The notes beneath the pieces are model-generated. The model was not told the DNA's origin and did no database searches. It saw only the letters and a program-made list of their open reading frames with translations. A DNA stretch of 64,000 bases from Cacajao melanocephalus (Eukaryota; Chordata; Mammalia; Primates; Pitheciidae), in NCBI GenBank assembly GCA_963573385.1, contig CAUYLG010026703.1, positions 1 to 64,000 on the forward strand, written 5' to 3'. Positions 11,840 through 24,290 of this stretch are shown in pieces; the stretch's first letter is position 1; every line of letters starts with the position of its first letter. Position numbers and translations under genes: made by a program.

Positions 11840-12990
11840 CAGTGTAAAATGAGACTCTCTGGATGGAACAAATAACAACATTCCTAAACCACACACATAT
11901 TTAGTAAGCTGTGGAGTTATTGGAAATTCACAGGCGCTTCTGCCCTACACACATGCTGTTGAATTCTCAGCGTCAGACAGCTAGGATGTCAGTGCTGTCT
12001 GCTAGTGTCCTAGCAACCGTGGATATATTGTCTATTTTAAGTTGTATGAGATTTTTCTTCTGAGCCTCTTCACATCTTCAGTGCATACTCTTCATTTTTC
12101 AGTCAGCTAATTCCCAGCAATCATTGGCATCAGTAGTAAAGGATCATATACAAACTTTTTATTTTATAAATGATAAAAATCCCTTTCAGGTTTCCGATGA
12201 AACCTGTTTGAAGAAACATGCTGGTCAGAAAGCAGTGTAAGGTAAGCCCCCGTGGAAACATTGCCGGGAGCCACGGGGTTGCCGTGTCATCGCGGGGCCA
12301 GTCCTAGAACGCACTTCTTCCCCAAGGCAGTGGCAGGAGGAAAGATTTGACTTAGTGTGGGGATGACAGAGAGCAGGAGGTTGCAGCTCATCATAGGAAG
12401 ATACAGAGTTGCTGTAAGAGTAAGACGAGTCTGAAAGCCAGTAGGAGGGAGACAGAGTGCTAGGGAGGCTTGGCAGGCTTTGTAGTAAAGCTAAACTTTG
12501 CCAGTCGTTAGGAATTAGTTGAGAGGCATTAAAATGCTGGCCAAATCTTGGAAGATAAACTTGTGCCCTGGTGAATTATTCCTCTCTGTCTCTCTCCCTA
12601 ATTCCTAATTGTAAGAAGTTGCTCTAGAATCACCTGGGACTGAGGGGTTGAATGTGGTGGATTTGCTCCCCTCCTCCACCTGCACCTGGGCATTACCTAA
12701 GTTCTCCCTTACTAGGTGCTCATATCTTTAGTTCAAATATTTTAAAAGTCCCTCCATGTCATACATCACTCCTCAAATATAAATTACTTCCTAAAAATCA
12801 GAAATCTTACTCTTGCTGTTCAAAATATTGGTTGTTTTCATGAAGACCCTACTGAGATGGAAGCAGCCTCCATGAAAATTGTCCCTATTCGTACCATGTG
12901 CTTAGATAAAAAGACTCGATTTCATTCAGATGGCATTTCTTCTCACATTAATTTATACGTTTAATATGATCTCAGTATTACCCTCAGGTT
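11840..12990. other. Unique intronic sequence
   Basis: No gene or interspersed repeat recognised. A short palindrome, CAGGTTTC-CGAT-GAAACCTG, sits near 12188. Confidence 0.55.
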
Positions 12991-13317
12991 TTTTTTTTTG
13001 AGCTAGATAAGTTGATTCTAAGTTTATTTAGATAAATAAATGAGCAGTAATAGCCAGGAAATTCCCTGAAAAAGAAAAATAATAGCTAGTTCTACCAGAT
13101 ATTAAAAATGTTATACAGCTTCCATCGTTCAAAACAGCCTGGCATCAGCGCATGAAGAGGCTGACAGGCTAATGGGACACAGTAGAAAAAAACAGAAATA
13201 GATTCAAGTGTTTTTGGAAATGTAGTGTATGATAAAGTTGGCATCTCAGATCACTGGGAGGAAAAGAAAGGTTATTTAATAAGAGATATAGGGACAAGGA
13301 TATTGCTACCTGTAGAT

Positions 13318-13630
13318 CAGGAGTCCACCAACCCCTGGCCATGGACTGTTTCTGGTCCATGGTCTGTTAGGAGCCACGCCACATAGCTGAGCTCTGCCTC
13401 TAGTCAGGTCAGCGGTGGCATCAGAGTCTCACAGGGAGCATGAACCCTGTCGTGAACTGCGCATGCGAGGGATCTAGGTTACATGCTCTTGATGAGAATC
13501 CAGTGCCTGATGATCTGAGGTGGAACAGTTTCATCCTGAAGTCATTCCCAAACTCTTCTTCCCCCAAGTCTGTGGAAAAATTGTCTTCCGTGAAACCGAT
13601 CCCTGATGCCAAAAAGGTTGGGAACTGCTG
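13318..13630 (+). mobile_element. Non-autonomous hAT-type element
   Basis: Ends CAGGAGTCCACCAACCCC...GGTTGGGAACTGCTG form terminal inverted repeats; the interior has GTGAACTGCGCATGCGAGGG and AAAATTGTCTTCCGTGAAAC. Same family as the element at 56431-57420, but without tandem expansion. I do not name the subfamily. Confidence 0.8.
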
Positions 13631-13842
13631 CCTTAGATAAAATTGGATTCATCCCTTATAACATACACCAGTTCGAATGAACTCCAAATGGCACAAATAT
13701 TAATGTAACAGCACCTGCACCCATGCAAGTATTAGGAGAAAACATGAATGAGTTCCATTAAGTGACCTCAGAGTCTAGAAACAATATAAGAGAAAAGGTT
13801 GATAAATTTAAGTACATTAAAAAAAAGGAGGAAGGCAAGAAG

Positions 13843-13960
13843 CAAATAAGCGCGTAAATGACAGAGAGAGTGGAGAAAGCCTGCAGCCTAACCACACACA
13901 GAAATAAGCCCATAAATGACAGAGAGAGCAGGGAAAGGCCCGCAGCCTAAACCACACACA
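13843..13960. repeat. Tandem duplication, 58-60 bp, two copies
   Basis: Copies at 13843-13900 and 13901-13960 share AAATGACAGAGAGAG, GCAGCCTAA and CCACACACAGAAA. It lies inside the L1 remnant. Confidence 0.85.
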
Positions 13961-14443
13961 GAAAGCCTGGTGTCCATGACACAGAGCTGCCACAGATTCA
14001 GGAAAAACGGATAAAGGATACGAATGGACAATTTACAGACAAATAAATGTAAAGGGCCCTAAACCAGTGAAACAATGCTCAACTTTGCTCATAAAAAGAA
14101 AAATGCACATTAAACTACTTAAATATGATTTTTCGCCTGTTTGATAACAGATGTTGTTGGCAAGACCATAGGCCAACAAATATTCTCTTGCTGTGGTGGA
14201 AATGCACAATGGAGCCATCTTTGTAGATAAGAATCTGGTAGTATCTGGTAAAATTCATATGCATTTGTTTTTTGACTCAGCAGTCTTGTTTAGGACTCTA
14301 TACCAGAAACTAGTAAAAGATCATTAATTGCAACATTATTTCTTATTCCAAGGAGTTAGAAACAATTCAGGTGTCCATCAGGAGGGGATTTCTGATATGT
14401 CCATATAATGAAATACAATGCATTATAAAAAATGAATGAAGTA

Positions 14444-14731
14444 GGCCAGGTACCGTGTCTTACACTTTGTAATCCCAGCACTTTGGGAAACCAAGGTGGG
14501 CGGATCACAAGGTCAGGAGTTCGAGACCAGCCTGGCCAACATGGTGAAACCCTGTCTCTACTAAAAATACAAAAATTAGCCGGGCGTGATGGTGCATGCC
14601 TATAATCCCAGCTACTCTGGAGGCTGTGGCAGGAGAACTCGGGAGGTGGAAGTGGCAGTGAATCAAGATTGTGCCATTGCACTCCAGCCTGGGCAACAGA
14701 GAGAGACCCCATCTCAAAAAAAAAAAAAAAA
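14444..14731 (+). mobile_element. Alu with intact target-site duplication
   Basis: Full Alu with A-tail, flanked by AATGAATGAAGTA at 14431-14443 and 14732-14744; inserted in the L1 3' UTR. Confidence 0.95.
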
Positions 14732-15120
14732 AATGAATGAAGTAGGCCTCTATATATTCTGTAGAGTGATTTGAGTGGTGTATTGTGTGAAAACAGCAAC
14801 TGCAAAACATTTTTATAGTATGCTGTATCTTTTATGTAATACAGAGGAAGAAATAGGAATATATATGTATTCATATATTTATAAACATGTACACACACAC
14901 ACACCCCACACATTTTTTTCTATATAATTTAAAAAAGAAACCATGGAAGAATAAACTAAAAACTCATTTTTAAAAATGGTTAACTTTAAGAGGAAAGGCC
15001 AGGATGGAATAGACAGGAATAGAAACTAGAATTCTTTGAGTGTGCCTGTTTGAAATCATGTATATGTTTTACTTAGTTAAAAAATTAAAAAGGAAATGAA
15101 ATAGAAATACATGTCTTAAA

Positions 15121-15210
15121 GAAAGAAAAAGAACGAAAAGGAAGAGAAAAGGGAGAGAAAGGTTGGAGGAAGGAAGAAGGAAAAAAGAAAGGAAGGAATC
15201 TGTATATCTC
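15121..15210 (+). repeat. Purine-rich (GAAA/GGAA) low-complexity tract
   Basis: About 90 bases almost wholly A and G, following the L1 3' end. Confidence 0.85.
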
Positions 15211-15899
15211 ACAGAGAGGATATTTGAACTGATTTTAAAACATCATATTTTGACAATGTAATTCTAGTGAGACATAGCCTAGGAACAGAAGAACCACAGA
15301 GAAATTATAAACAACGTTCTGTTGGTAGCAGCATTGGTATTGTTACTCTGAAATACTTATGCTATGTGTACATACTGTTATACGTGTGTGTGCTACATAC
15401 TTTGCATTTATTATAGAGAAAACTGATTATTTAAAGCTGTTGGGAAGCAAGAATTTCAGCATAATATAGATACAAAGATGAAAGCAAAGAGGTGAAGTTT
15501 AAAACCCTTAAAGTTTGAGTTGGAAATAACAGTCTGAGTTCATGATTAGTTTTTTTCTTTCCAGAAAGTGCCTGTTTCCTAACCTCATTCACTGAAAAGA
15601 ACTAAAATCATTGAGCCCTGGTAACATCCAAATTGTGTTTTCTTAATACCATTTTTCTCTCTAGGGAACCAGGGCTCCTTGGAGATATGACTGGTTCTAG
15701 GTGAGGCAGGAATTAAGCAAGGTGGACCTCGGACAAGAAGGTTGCCAAAGTCCACCTGCAGCCATGTCACAAGGACACAAGACCGTTGAAGGGTCGTCCA
15801 TTGTCCAAAGTTGGGGTGGTTTGAGGATGAAAAGTAATAAATGACTGCAGTGGATTGAAACATAAAACAGAAAAATCCATGTTCATAATGATGCTAAGA
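15211..15899. other. Unique intronic sequence
   Basis: No gene or repeat recognised. Confidence 0.5.
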
Positions 15900-16815
15900 A
15901 TGTAAGAATTCTCTTTACTCACTATGGAAGATTACTAGAGCACCAGTTGATTCTTCTGAAAATTGATAAAGGGAAAGAATCAAGCATTTACCCTGCCTTT
16001 CAAGTGTGAACTGCATTTCAGGTAATCAAAGAGTTGATGAGGGAAACTTCTCTGTAGAAAAACGCCAGCTAATAAATGAAAAAAGGATGGTAGTATTAGA
16101 AAATCATCATTTCACAATTGCGTCCCATAAAGGAATTTTAAATTTAGGTACCCATCATCAATGGCTGCTACAACTCACCAGGGTGATAGGTTGGTAGGGA
16201 ACTATGTAACGACTGTATCAGGCCCCTCCACGCTGGAACTCGCTGATAAATCACTAAAAGTGAGAAACGGATATTGTGTACCTCCTCATGATGTTATGCA
16301 GCAAATGTAATACCACCTGTGAAGTTTTCTTGCTAAAACAAATTAATAGCAAGCAAATCAAACCTAGATCTAACTGCCAGTTTAGAGAAAATACAGGCGA
16401 AAGAGGAGCATGTTAAAGAAAACGTAGTCACCAAATCCAGAGGGCAAAAGAATTTACAAGACAAACAGCCAGCTTGCTCAGTGATGTATGGCATGAAAGG
16501 AGTGCGGAGGAACATATCTTTACAGATTAAAACGATTTAGGAGGCACAGCAAGCAGATGCTCTGTGTTGACATTGTTGGAGTGCTGATTTGAACAAACCA
16601 GTTGTGAAGGACATTTTTGAGATGTTCCTAGGTATATGAACATGGACTGGCTGTTAGGTAATACTAAGAAATTGTAGTTAATCTTGCTAGGCAAAACAAC
16701 AGCAATTTAGTTATTTTTGTTAAAGTGCTATCTGTTAGAAATACCGAGGTATTAGCTGGTGAAATGATTCGCTGAGATTTATTTTAAATACTCTTGGTGG
16801 GAAAATGTGGGAAAA
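15900..16815 (+). mobile_element. Old L1 3' UTR-like sequence
   Basis: The 16.56-16.81 kb part (TTTTTGAGATGTTCCTAGG, ATGAACATGGACTGGCTGTTAGGTAAT, GAAATTGTAGTTAAT) matches the 3' UTR of older L1M elements. The 15.9-16.56 kb part looks like its upstream continuation, less certainly. Confidence 0.55.
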
Positions 16816-16827
16816 AGACAGATGAAA

Positions 16828-16863
16828 CAAAAACCACCGTGTCAAAAAACACGGTGGTTTTTG
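16828..16863. repeat. Perfect 15-bp inverted repeat, 6-nt loop
   Basis: CAAAAACCACCGTGT (16828-16842), loop CAAAAA, ACACGGTGGTTTTTG (16849-16863). Perfect pairing with GC-rich inner stem. Confidence 0.95.
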
Positions 16864-16890
16864 AAGCAGAATGTTGGGTGTGTGAGTATT

Positions 16891-16893
<3 letters not shown>

Positions 16894-16946
<53 letters not shown>
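16894..16946. repeat. (CT)n microsatellite
   Basis: About 26 uninterrupted CT units, beginning 30 bases after the hairpin. Likely length-polymorphic. Confidence 0.97.
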
Positions 16947-16951
<5 letters not shown>

Positions 16952-17164
16952 GTGGTGTGTTTGGAAATTTTCATTTTAAAAAATGATAAAAATTTTTAAA
17001 GAGTTGTTATCATTGTTGACCCTAGGTCGAGAGCTCTTGGTAGGTAGGGGAATCATCATGGAATCGAAAGGCAGCTTTATCAACAGAGTACTAGGTGCAG
17101 ATGGGTGCCATTTACTCCCCCTTTCCCCATATAGATGCATTTTGTTGTTACATTCATAAGCCCA

Positions 17165-17330
17165 ACAGACGTTTCTACAGGGTCTGCTTGGTGCAGAGCA
17201 CTGTGCTAGGTAGATGGGAGAATCAAGCATGAAATGGGCAGAATCCTGCCCTATAAGGGTACAGAAGGCCCCCAATGCCACAGTATAGGGGGAGTGGAGA
17301 TGGCTTGGAAAAGAGGTCACCATGGAATTG
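17165..17330 (-). mobile_element. L2 3'-end fragment
   Basis: GTGCAGAGCACTGTGCTAGGTAGATGGGAGAATCAAGCATGAA-like order with CTGCCCTATAAGGG. Confidence 0.45.
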
Positions 17331-17885
17331 GAACTTGAGGAAGGGGGGGTAGCAGTTATGTGGCAATAAAGAGAATATTCAAAAGGAATGAATTACACCA
17401 GCAGAGGTACAGAGGAAGAAAGGGAAAGGATCATATAGATTTGGCGGAAGCTAGAGAGAATCTTGGATACACCTGGTCGAGGAAAGCAGACCAGGGCCGA
17501 TTCCCCAGGACCTTGAAGCCATCCTTGAGCTTCTTCCTGGCTAGGAGCCACGCCTCTTTTCTCTTGGCTTCTTGAGTAGCCTGGTAAGATGTCTGCCAGG
17601 TGCTCAGAAAATGTCTGATGAATGAATTTACTCTGAATGCAGTAGAGTGTGATCTGGACAAAACTCTTAAGAGTGTCAGGAAGTTAAAAAATATTAAAAA
17701 AATTTCTGATGGAACGTAAGTTATAAACATGTTGGTTGAATAAAAATTAAATGTTACCACAAGTATTTTGTCACTCTATAAATACAGTTCTAAATAAAGG
17801 TTCCCAGATGCAGTTTCACAGAGCAGGCTGTGGCCCAGATGGCAAGACTAAGAGCTGAAGAAGGGGGGCTTAGAGTTTCTAGACC
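17331..17885. other. Unique intronic sequence
   Basis: No gene or repeat recognised; opposing 71- and 109-codon frames cancel each other as evidence. Confidence 0.5.
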
Positions 17886-18040
17886 AGTAATGGCTACTGT
17901 TTCTTGAGAAGTGATTCTTGTCAAGCTCTGTGCTTTCTGTATGCCATTTACCTAGGAGAGGCCTTACTCCTGTCTTACACATGAGGAACCAAAGTCATAA
18001 AGCAATTTGCCCAGGCCATTTACAGCAAATATGATTGAAG
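17886..18040 (-). mobile_element. MIR SINE fragment
   Basis: Reversed MIR: TCTTACACATGAGGAACCAAAG then GCAATTTGCCCAGGCCA. Confidence 0.65.
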
Positions 18041-18160
18041 CCCGTATCTGTTTAAATTTCATCTTAAGCAGAGTTTTTTAAAATGTGAGTTGCATCCTAT
18101 TAACGAGATATGAAACCTATTCTATGGTCATAGCCAGAATTTTTAAAAAATGAGACAGGA

Positions 18161-18457
<297 letters not shown>

Positions 18458-18474
18458 AAAAAATGAGACAGGAT

Positions 18475-19149
18475 AAGGGCACATTGTAATAAGTACTGCT
18501 GCTGGTTGGGACAGGTGATGTGAAAAAGAGGCGGGTATATGGTGAATATATACATGGATGGGACACACACGTATGTTTCTGTATGTGTCTGTGAATGTGT
18601 GTATGTATTAGGTTGCAATGCAGATGTGTTTCATATAATGAGATAAAGTCAGAGAAAGTTTAAATAACATTGCCGAGGGGGCTCTGGATGAGCTGGATGA
18701 TAGGCAGACCTGAGCTCTGAGGCCTTTAGGATGGACCAGACCTGAGGGCTTCCCACAGAGCCATGTCCACATGTGCGAGAGCCACCGATGGAGCTCGGCC
18801 ATTCTGAGGCAACAGACTTGTGAGCATGAGAGCTCATTGCAGCTGGGCTCAGCCCAGGATCTCAAGAGGGCTTCTCAAGGAAAGGGAAGCTAAGGGCAGG
18901 ATCCAGCACCTCACACTCTCCATGCCTTGCTGGGACCCTTTAGCCAGTGAATTGCTTTGTTTGGTCCCATGGCCTGGGAGTACCCCCAAATTCCCTCCAC
19001 GATCCCTGTTGTAGCCTTTCAGGACGTGCTCACTCGGAGAAAGAGGACAGGACCACAGAGCCTTCTCAGAGAGAAGAACTTAGATCCATCCTGGGAGCAC
19101 TCGAAGCCAGCCCTTTTGACTCTCTGAGGCTGCCTTCTTCCCTCCAATG
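18475..19149. other. Unique intronic sequence
   Basis: A TG/TA-rich stretch at 18.54-18.61 kb, otherwise no recognised feature. Confidence 0.5.
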
Positions 19150-19390
19150 CCACTCTGGAAAACACCTTGGCAGCTTCCTATAAAATTAAACATAAGCTAT
19201 CACACAATCCTGCAGTCGCACTCCTAAGTATTCACCCTGGAGAAGTGAAAACAGGTTCATACTAAAACCTCTACATACATTGTTCACAGAAACTTTATTT
19301 ATGGTAGCCAAAAGCTGAAAACAACCCAAATATTCTTTAATGATTGAGTGCTTAAACAGTGGTACATCTGTACCATGGAATACAACTCCT
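19150..19390 (+). mobile_element. L1 3' fragment, sense
   Basis: CACTCCTAAGTATTCACCCTGGAGAAGTGAAAACAGG, then AGCCAAAAGCTGAAAACAACCC, the L1 ORF2/3' UTR junction in forward sense. Confidence 0.75.
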
Positions 19391-19489
19391 TGTCAGCACT
19401 TGGTATTGTCAGTATTTTTAATCTAATCATTCTAATAAGTGTGTAGTGGTATCTTATTTTGTTGTTTTTATTACCCTAATGGCTAATGA

Positions 19490-19832
<343 letters not shown>

Positions 19833-19910
19833 CTGAATCTTTTTTGGTGACGTATCTGTTCCAGTCTTTTCCTTATTCTGAAATTGGGTTGTTTTCTTTC
19901 TGTCTTAATT

Positions 19911-20041
19911 TTTATTTTTTTTAAAAGAGAAGGGGTCTTGCTGTGTTGCCCAGGCTGACCTCAGATTCCTTGGGCTCAAGCCATCCTCCGGCTTTGGCCT
20001 CTTGAGGAGCTGAGCCTGCAGGTGCTTGCTACTGCGCCCGG
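19911..20041 (-). mobile_element. Free Alu monomer (FLAM-like), antisense, nested in L1
   Basis: Single reversed Alu arm (TCTTGCTGTGTTGCCCAGGC to TACTGCGCCCGGC) with no second arm. Confidence 0.8.
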
Positions 20042-20908
20042 CTGGATTGTTTTATTATTGTAGAATTTTGAGCATTCTTTGTGTATTCTGGTTAGAAGTT
20101 CTTTGTCAGAGATGTGATCCACAGTATTTTCTTCAGTCGGTAGCCCACATTTTCATTCTCTTAGCAGTGTGTTTGGCAGAGCAAGAGTTAAAGTTTTTGA
20201 AGTTCACATTATCTTTTTTTTTCTTTTATGGGTCATACTTTTCATGTTATTCTAAGAACTCTGTCCCTAATTCAAGGTCACAAGAATTTTCTCATGTTTT
20301 CTTCCTAAAATTTTGTAGTTCTATGTTTTCTGTTTAGATCTAGGATCCATTTGAGTTAGTTTCTCTATAAGGTGTGAGAGTCAGGTCAAGGGTCATTGTT
20401 TTGCATATGGATGTCAATTATTCCAGCACCATTTGTTAAAAAGACTGTCCTTTTCGTTCATTGAATTACCTTTGCACCTTTGTCAAAGACAAATGGCCCA
20501 ATTTGTGTGGGTCTATCTCTGGATATGGCGTTCTGTTCCATTGATCTTCGTGCCTGTCTCTCACCAATACAACATTGTCTTTATTACTGTCGATTTACAG
20601 TAAATCTTAAAATTGGGTAGTGTGATTCCTCCATCTTTATTTTAGCGATTTAATCTTCTTTACCCTTCCATGTAAATATTAGAATAGCTTTTCCATAACT
20701 CTACAAAACTCTGCTGTGATTTGTGATTGGAATTGCATTAAATATACAGCTCACTGTGGGGGGAATCCCTGTCTTTACTGTGTTGAGTCTTCCAATCCAT
20801 CAACAAGGAATGTCTTTTCATTTAGATCTTCTTTGATGCCTTTAATCAATGTTTTCTCATTTTCAGCATGCAGATCCTGTATATGCTTTGTTAGATTTAT
20901 TTTTAGCA

Positions 20909-21201
20909 CAGTGGTTGCTTGGTACCCATGGGGTATTGGTTCCAGGGCCCCTTTGGCTACCAAAATCCATGGATGTTCAAATCCCTGATACACAATGGTA
21001 TAGTATTTGCATATCACCTCTGTACGTCCTCCCGTATGCCGTAGACCATCTGTAGACTTCTTATAATACCCAATACATGTAAATGCTGTGTACATAGTTG
21101 TTATACTGTATTTGTAAAATTTTTTTCACCCCAGATATTTTGATCTGCTGTTGAATGAGTCTGAGGCTGTGGAACCCAGGGATATAAGGGCTGGCTGTGT
21201 A
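20909..21201 (+). mobile_element. MER2 (Tigger-derived) element nested in L1
   Basis: Starts CAGTGGTTGCTTGGTACCCATGGGG and ends GGATATAAGGGCTGGCTGTGTA. Internal AGTATTTGCATATCACCTCTG and TTATAATACCCAATAC fit the MER2 consensus. The frames here are translated transposon. Confidence 0.85.
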
Positions 21202-21560
21202 TAACATGTGGTAGGGGCGCTACTGTATATATAACTTTTTAAAAACATTCAGTTCCTGTTCATCTTGCATGTGGAAATATGGTTAACTTTTGCATTGACC
21301 TTGTATCCGATGGCCTTGTTCAACTCATTCATTCTAGGAGATCTGAAAAATAGATTCTCTGGGATCCTCTACATAGACAGTCATATCCTGTGAGTAAGGA
21401 TGAAGTTTTATGTCTTCCTTTCCAATTTGTTTGCCATTTATTGCCATTTCTTGTCTCATTGAGCCACAAGCCTTAATTGATCATGCTGTGATGTCCCTGC
21501 CTGCCGCCTTCTCTGCGGGGGCTAGATGGGAACAGAACCCACTTTTTACTGAATGAAGAA

Positions 21561-21693
21561 TTATATATATTTGTGTGTGTGTATATATATGTATGTGTAT
21601 ATATACACATACATATGTATATGTATATACACATATGTATATACGTATATATATGTGTGTGTATATATATGTATATATGTATATATGCATATT
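21561..21693. repeat. Complex (TA/TG/CA)n microsatellite
   Basis: About 130 bases of alternating purine-pyrimidine sequence. TATATACACATACATATGTATATG-type segments make it largely self-complementary. The open frames on both strands are artefacts. Confidence 0.95.
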
Positions 21694-22370
21694 AAGTGGA
21701 GCCACCACGGACACTGGCATCTGTGGCCACTCCACCGCCCATTGGTCCCGTCCTTGGCCCACACAGGACCCGTCTGCTGGAGGGTGGCCCGATTCAGAGA
21801 GCCCAGGGCTGTGCATCAGCAGTCTTGAGCATGTCCTGTTACCTTTCTGAACTTTAGTTTTCATGTCCTCAAAATGAAGATGATGATACACTCTTTAAGC
21901 CTATGGTTAACCAGAGGTAATATTTTGCAGAATTAAAAACACACCCGTTGTGTAAAGGCTTCAGTGATTGTTTCCATTTCTTTCTGTCTGAAACAACGTG
22001 GACCATGGTTTACCTTAATCATAAACCACTCATTGGTTAGTTTGTTAATAAGAACTCATCTTTTGATAGCACTTACCATTCTGTAAAGCACTTGCCTGTG
22101 CACATCACTGAAGAAAGTGTTTTAAGCCAAGGTGATCGTATCTGCAGCTGTGATGCCTGACATGGATATTTTGTCTGACCACCCTTCATTTTCTCCCGCC
22201 TTAAAATTTCCCCCCTCAGGAAAGTTCATACACCCACAGCCATACAAAGTTCTTCATACAATTTGCACTCCATGGTACCTAATTTTTTTGAAATGTCAAA
22301 GTTAGAACCCTGCTTTAAGGGAATTAAACTGTGATATGGAAGAGAAGGTTGGACTTGAAGGCCAGGCAAT
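21694..22370. other. Unique intronic sequence
   Basis: No gene or repeat recognised. Confidence 0.5.
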
Positions 22371-22374
22371 CAGT

Positions 22375-22565
22375 TCTGAAGTCTGCATGGCTCAGGTGCC
22401 CACTAGTTGTGTGATCTGGGGCAAGAGTAATTGAGCGCTAGCTTTCTCAGTAGAGAAAATAAAACTGATGCATGCATTGTCTTGCGCCATTGCTATAAAC
22501 ACAAAAGATAATGTATGTAAAGTACATCATGTGATGCTTGGTATATGAAAATCACCCGAAATACT
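22375..22565 (+). mobile_element. MIR SINE fragment
   Basis: CTAGTTGTGTGATCTGGGGCAAG, TTTCTCAGTAGAGAAAATAAA and TGTAAAGTACATCATGTGATGCTTGG follow the MIR order. Confidence 0.65.
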
Positions 22566-23713
22566 AACTGCTGCTGCCACTGTTTTTTTAAGCATTGGTA
22601 TTCTAATTAAATTATGTTTTTGCCAGTGATTCTGAGACAAGAGTTTTTTTAAAGTTTCTTCACAGAAGGAACTATACAGTTTTCAGCTTTTTGTTCCTAT
22701 GCATCATTTTTGCACGTAATTTCTCAGTCAATGTATCGAGTTGAACTTTTTGAGCCAAATAATATTTTTGTCATTTGAATAATGGACAATGTTGAACTTG
22801 AATGATTTTATGCATATGTGAGCAGTAATTTTAAATACCAGAAGGCAACTTATTTCAGAAAAGAATTCATTTAGGTTTTCCTGTTCAAACTTTGCCATGT
22901 TACTCCTAAGTGATACCTTACTTATTGAGATGGATCAGCCTTAGGGAGAGGTTTGTCATACTTTGTTATACACTGAATAGCCTATAATTATCAAGAATTA
23001 TATCCAGTTAGCATAAAGTGCTGTTTAGTTTCTGTTATGTCATTGTTACCATAGCTGGAGTCGGGTGGGTGTTTAAACCTTTGTGAACCCAAAATTCTTT
23101 AATGATGATGGAATATTTCATGTTTTAATATTCTCTTGATCCAGAGTATGTGTTCAAATGTTTTACCAGGTATGTGTTTTTTACGGGTTCATATAATATA
23201 TAAAATGCATTTCTGTTCCAAGAAAAACACAAGTGGTAAACAGTGGGGAGAGAGCTTGCATATTTTCCTTTCTTTTCCTGTCTGATGATTAATGCATTCA
23301 GCTATGTTCAGCCTCACGTTTAACCAGGTTCGTGTTTAGTTTGGTTAGGCTGTTTTCCTTATGAGAGCAGAAATGGCCAATCCTGTACCCTGCCTGTCTT
23401 CCAGATGGAGTCTTTGCATTGTTTCCAGATCACAGTGCTTAATGTAAGGTCAGATTTTCTTGTGAAAACAGATTTTGGATTAACTATGCCTGTGCACTTG
23501 CACGCAGCCCTTCACACCTGCCTGTGCACTTAAGCTCTAGCTGCCTGCTGGAGTCATGGTTCTGATTTCAAGATGCAAATGAGGATGGAGATTCTGCTTT
23601 ATAGACTAAAAATGCAAAAGCAGATTCTTACTGCATGGTTGGTCTGCAAGTCTCCCTTTCATAGAAACCACGAGGTGTGGTGGAAAGAGCTTGATTCTTA
23701 GGAGGATTTAATG
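22566..23713. other. Unique intronic sequence
   Basis: AT-rich intron; no gene or repeat recognised. Confidence 0.5.
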
Positions 23714-23917
23714 TAGGAGTTGGCAGACTATGCTGTGGGCCTCTATTTGTAAATAAAGTTTTATTGGAACATAGCCATGTGCATTTCTTAAATATTGCCT
23801 GTGGCTGTTCTCATACAACAACAGCACAGTTGAATGGTTGCAATGGAGACCGTATGGTTTGTAGAGTCTTAACTATTTATTTTCTAGCCCTTTACAGAAA
23901 AAGTTTGCTGGCCCCTG
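23714..23917 (+). mobile_element. Non-autonomous hAT-type element
   Basis: TAGGAGTTGGCAGACTATG...AAAGTTTGCTGGCCCCTG with internal AATAAAGTTTTATTGGAACA, a common mammalian hAT MITE. Subfamily not assigned. Confidence 0.75.
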
Positions 23918-23937
23918 ACTTAATGCAATAAAAAAAC

Positions 23938-24290
23938 CAGTAGTTTGAATCCTTGCTGTGTTATGCGATAGCCGTATGACATTGATCATGTTCTGTAACC
24001 TCTTTGTACTTTAATTTTTCCCCTATTAATGTCATTTATCCATTTACTCAGTGCATATGTATTATGAACTTACTATGCGCCAGGCACTGCTCCAGGCTCA
24101 GAAAATACAGCTGTGAACAAAACAGAAACAAATACTGGCCCTCATGGAGCTTGCGTCCCAGTGAAACTTACCTTTATGAGGATAATTGTACATACCTTGT
24201 AGGGAGGATTAGATGAATTAATATGTGATACCTGTAAAGCATAAGTAGAATACATGCTCAGTGATGTTTGTTATTATTGTTATGCTAAAT
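23938..24290 (+). mobile_element. MIR SINE split by an L2 fragment
   Basis: The MIR left part (TTTGAATCCTTGCTGTGTTATGCGATAGCCGTATGAC) and right part (GTAGGGAGGATTAGATGAATTAATATGTG) are separated by reversed L2 at 24030-24175. Confidence 0.65.
24030..24175 (-). mobile_element. L2 3'-end fragment inside MIR
   Basis: TATTATGAACTTACTATGCGCCAGGCACTGCTCCAGG then CTGTGAACAAAACAGA and GCCCTCATGGAGCTTGCGT, the reversed L2 tail. Confidence 0.75.

Larger units (their letters stand above)
13000..15120 (+). mobile_element. Old L1, ORF2 3' part and 3' UTR, interrupted
   Basis: Forward ORF2 remnants (TAGTTCTACCAGATATTAAAA, TATGATAAAGTTGGCATCTCA, GATAAATTTAAGTACATTAAAAA, CAATTTACAGACAAATAAATG) lead into a 3' UTR. 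It is split by a hAT element (13318-13630) and an Alu (14444-14731) and carries a 58-60 bp internal tandem duplication. Multiple stops; not coding. Confidence 0.85.

Noticed and set aside
20775..21095. 106-codon frame on the - strand
   Set aside because: Translates MER2 plus antisense L1 sequence.
21481..21891. Tyr/Ile-rich frames on both strands
   Set aside because: Artefact of the TA/TG microsatellite.
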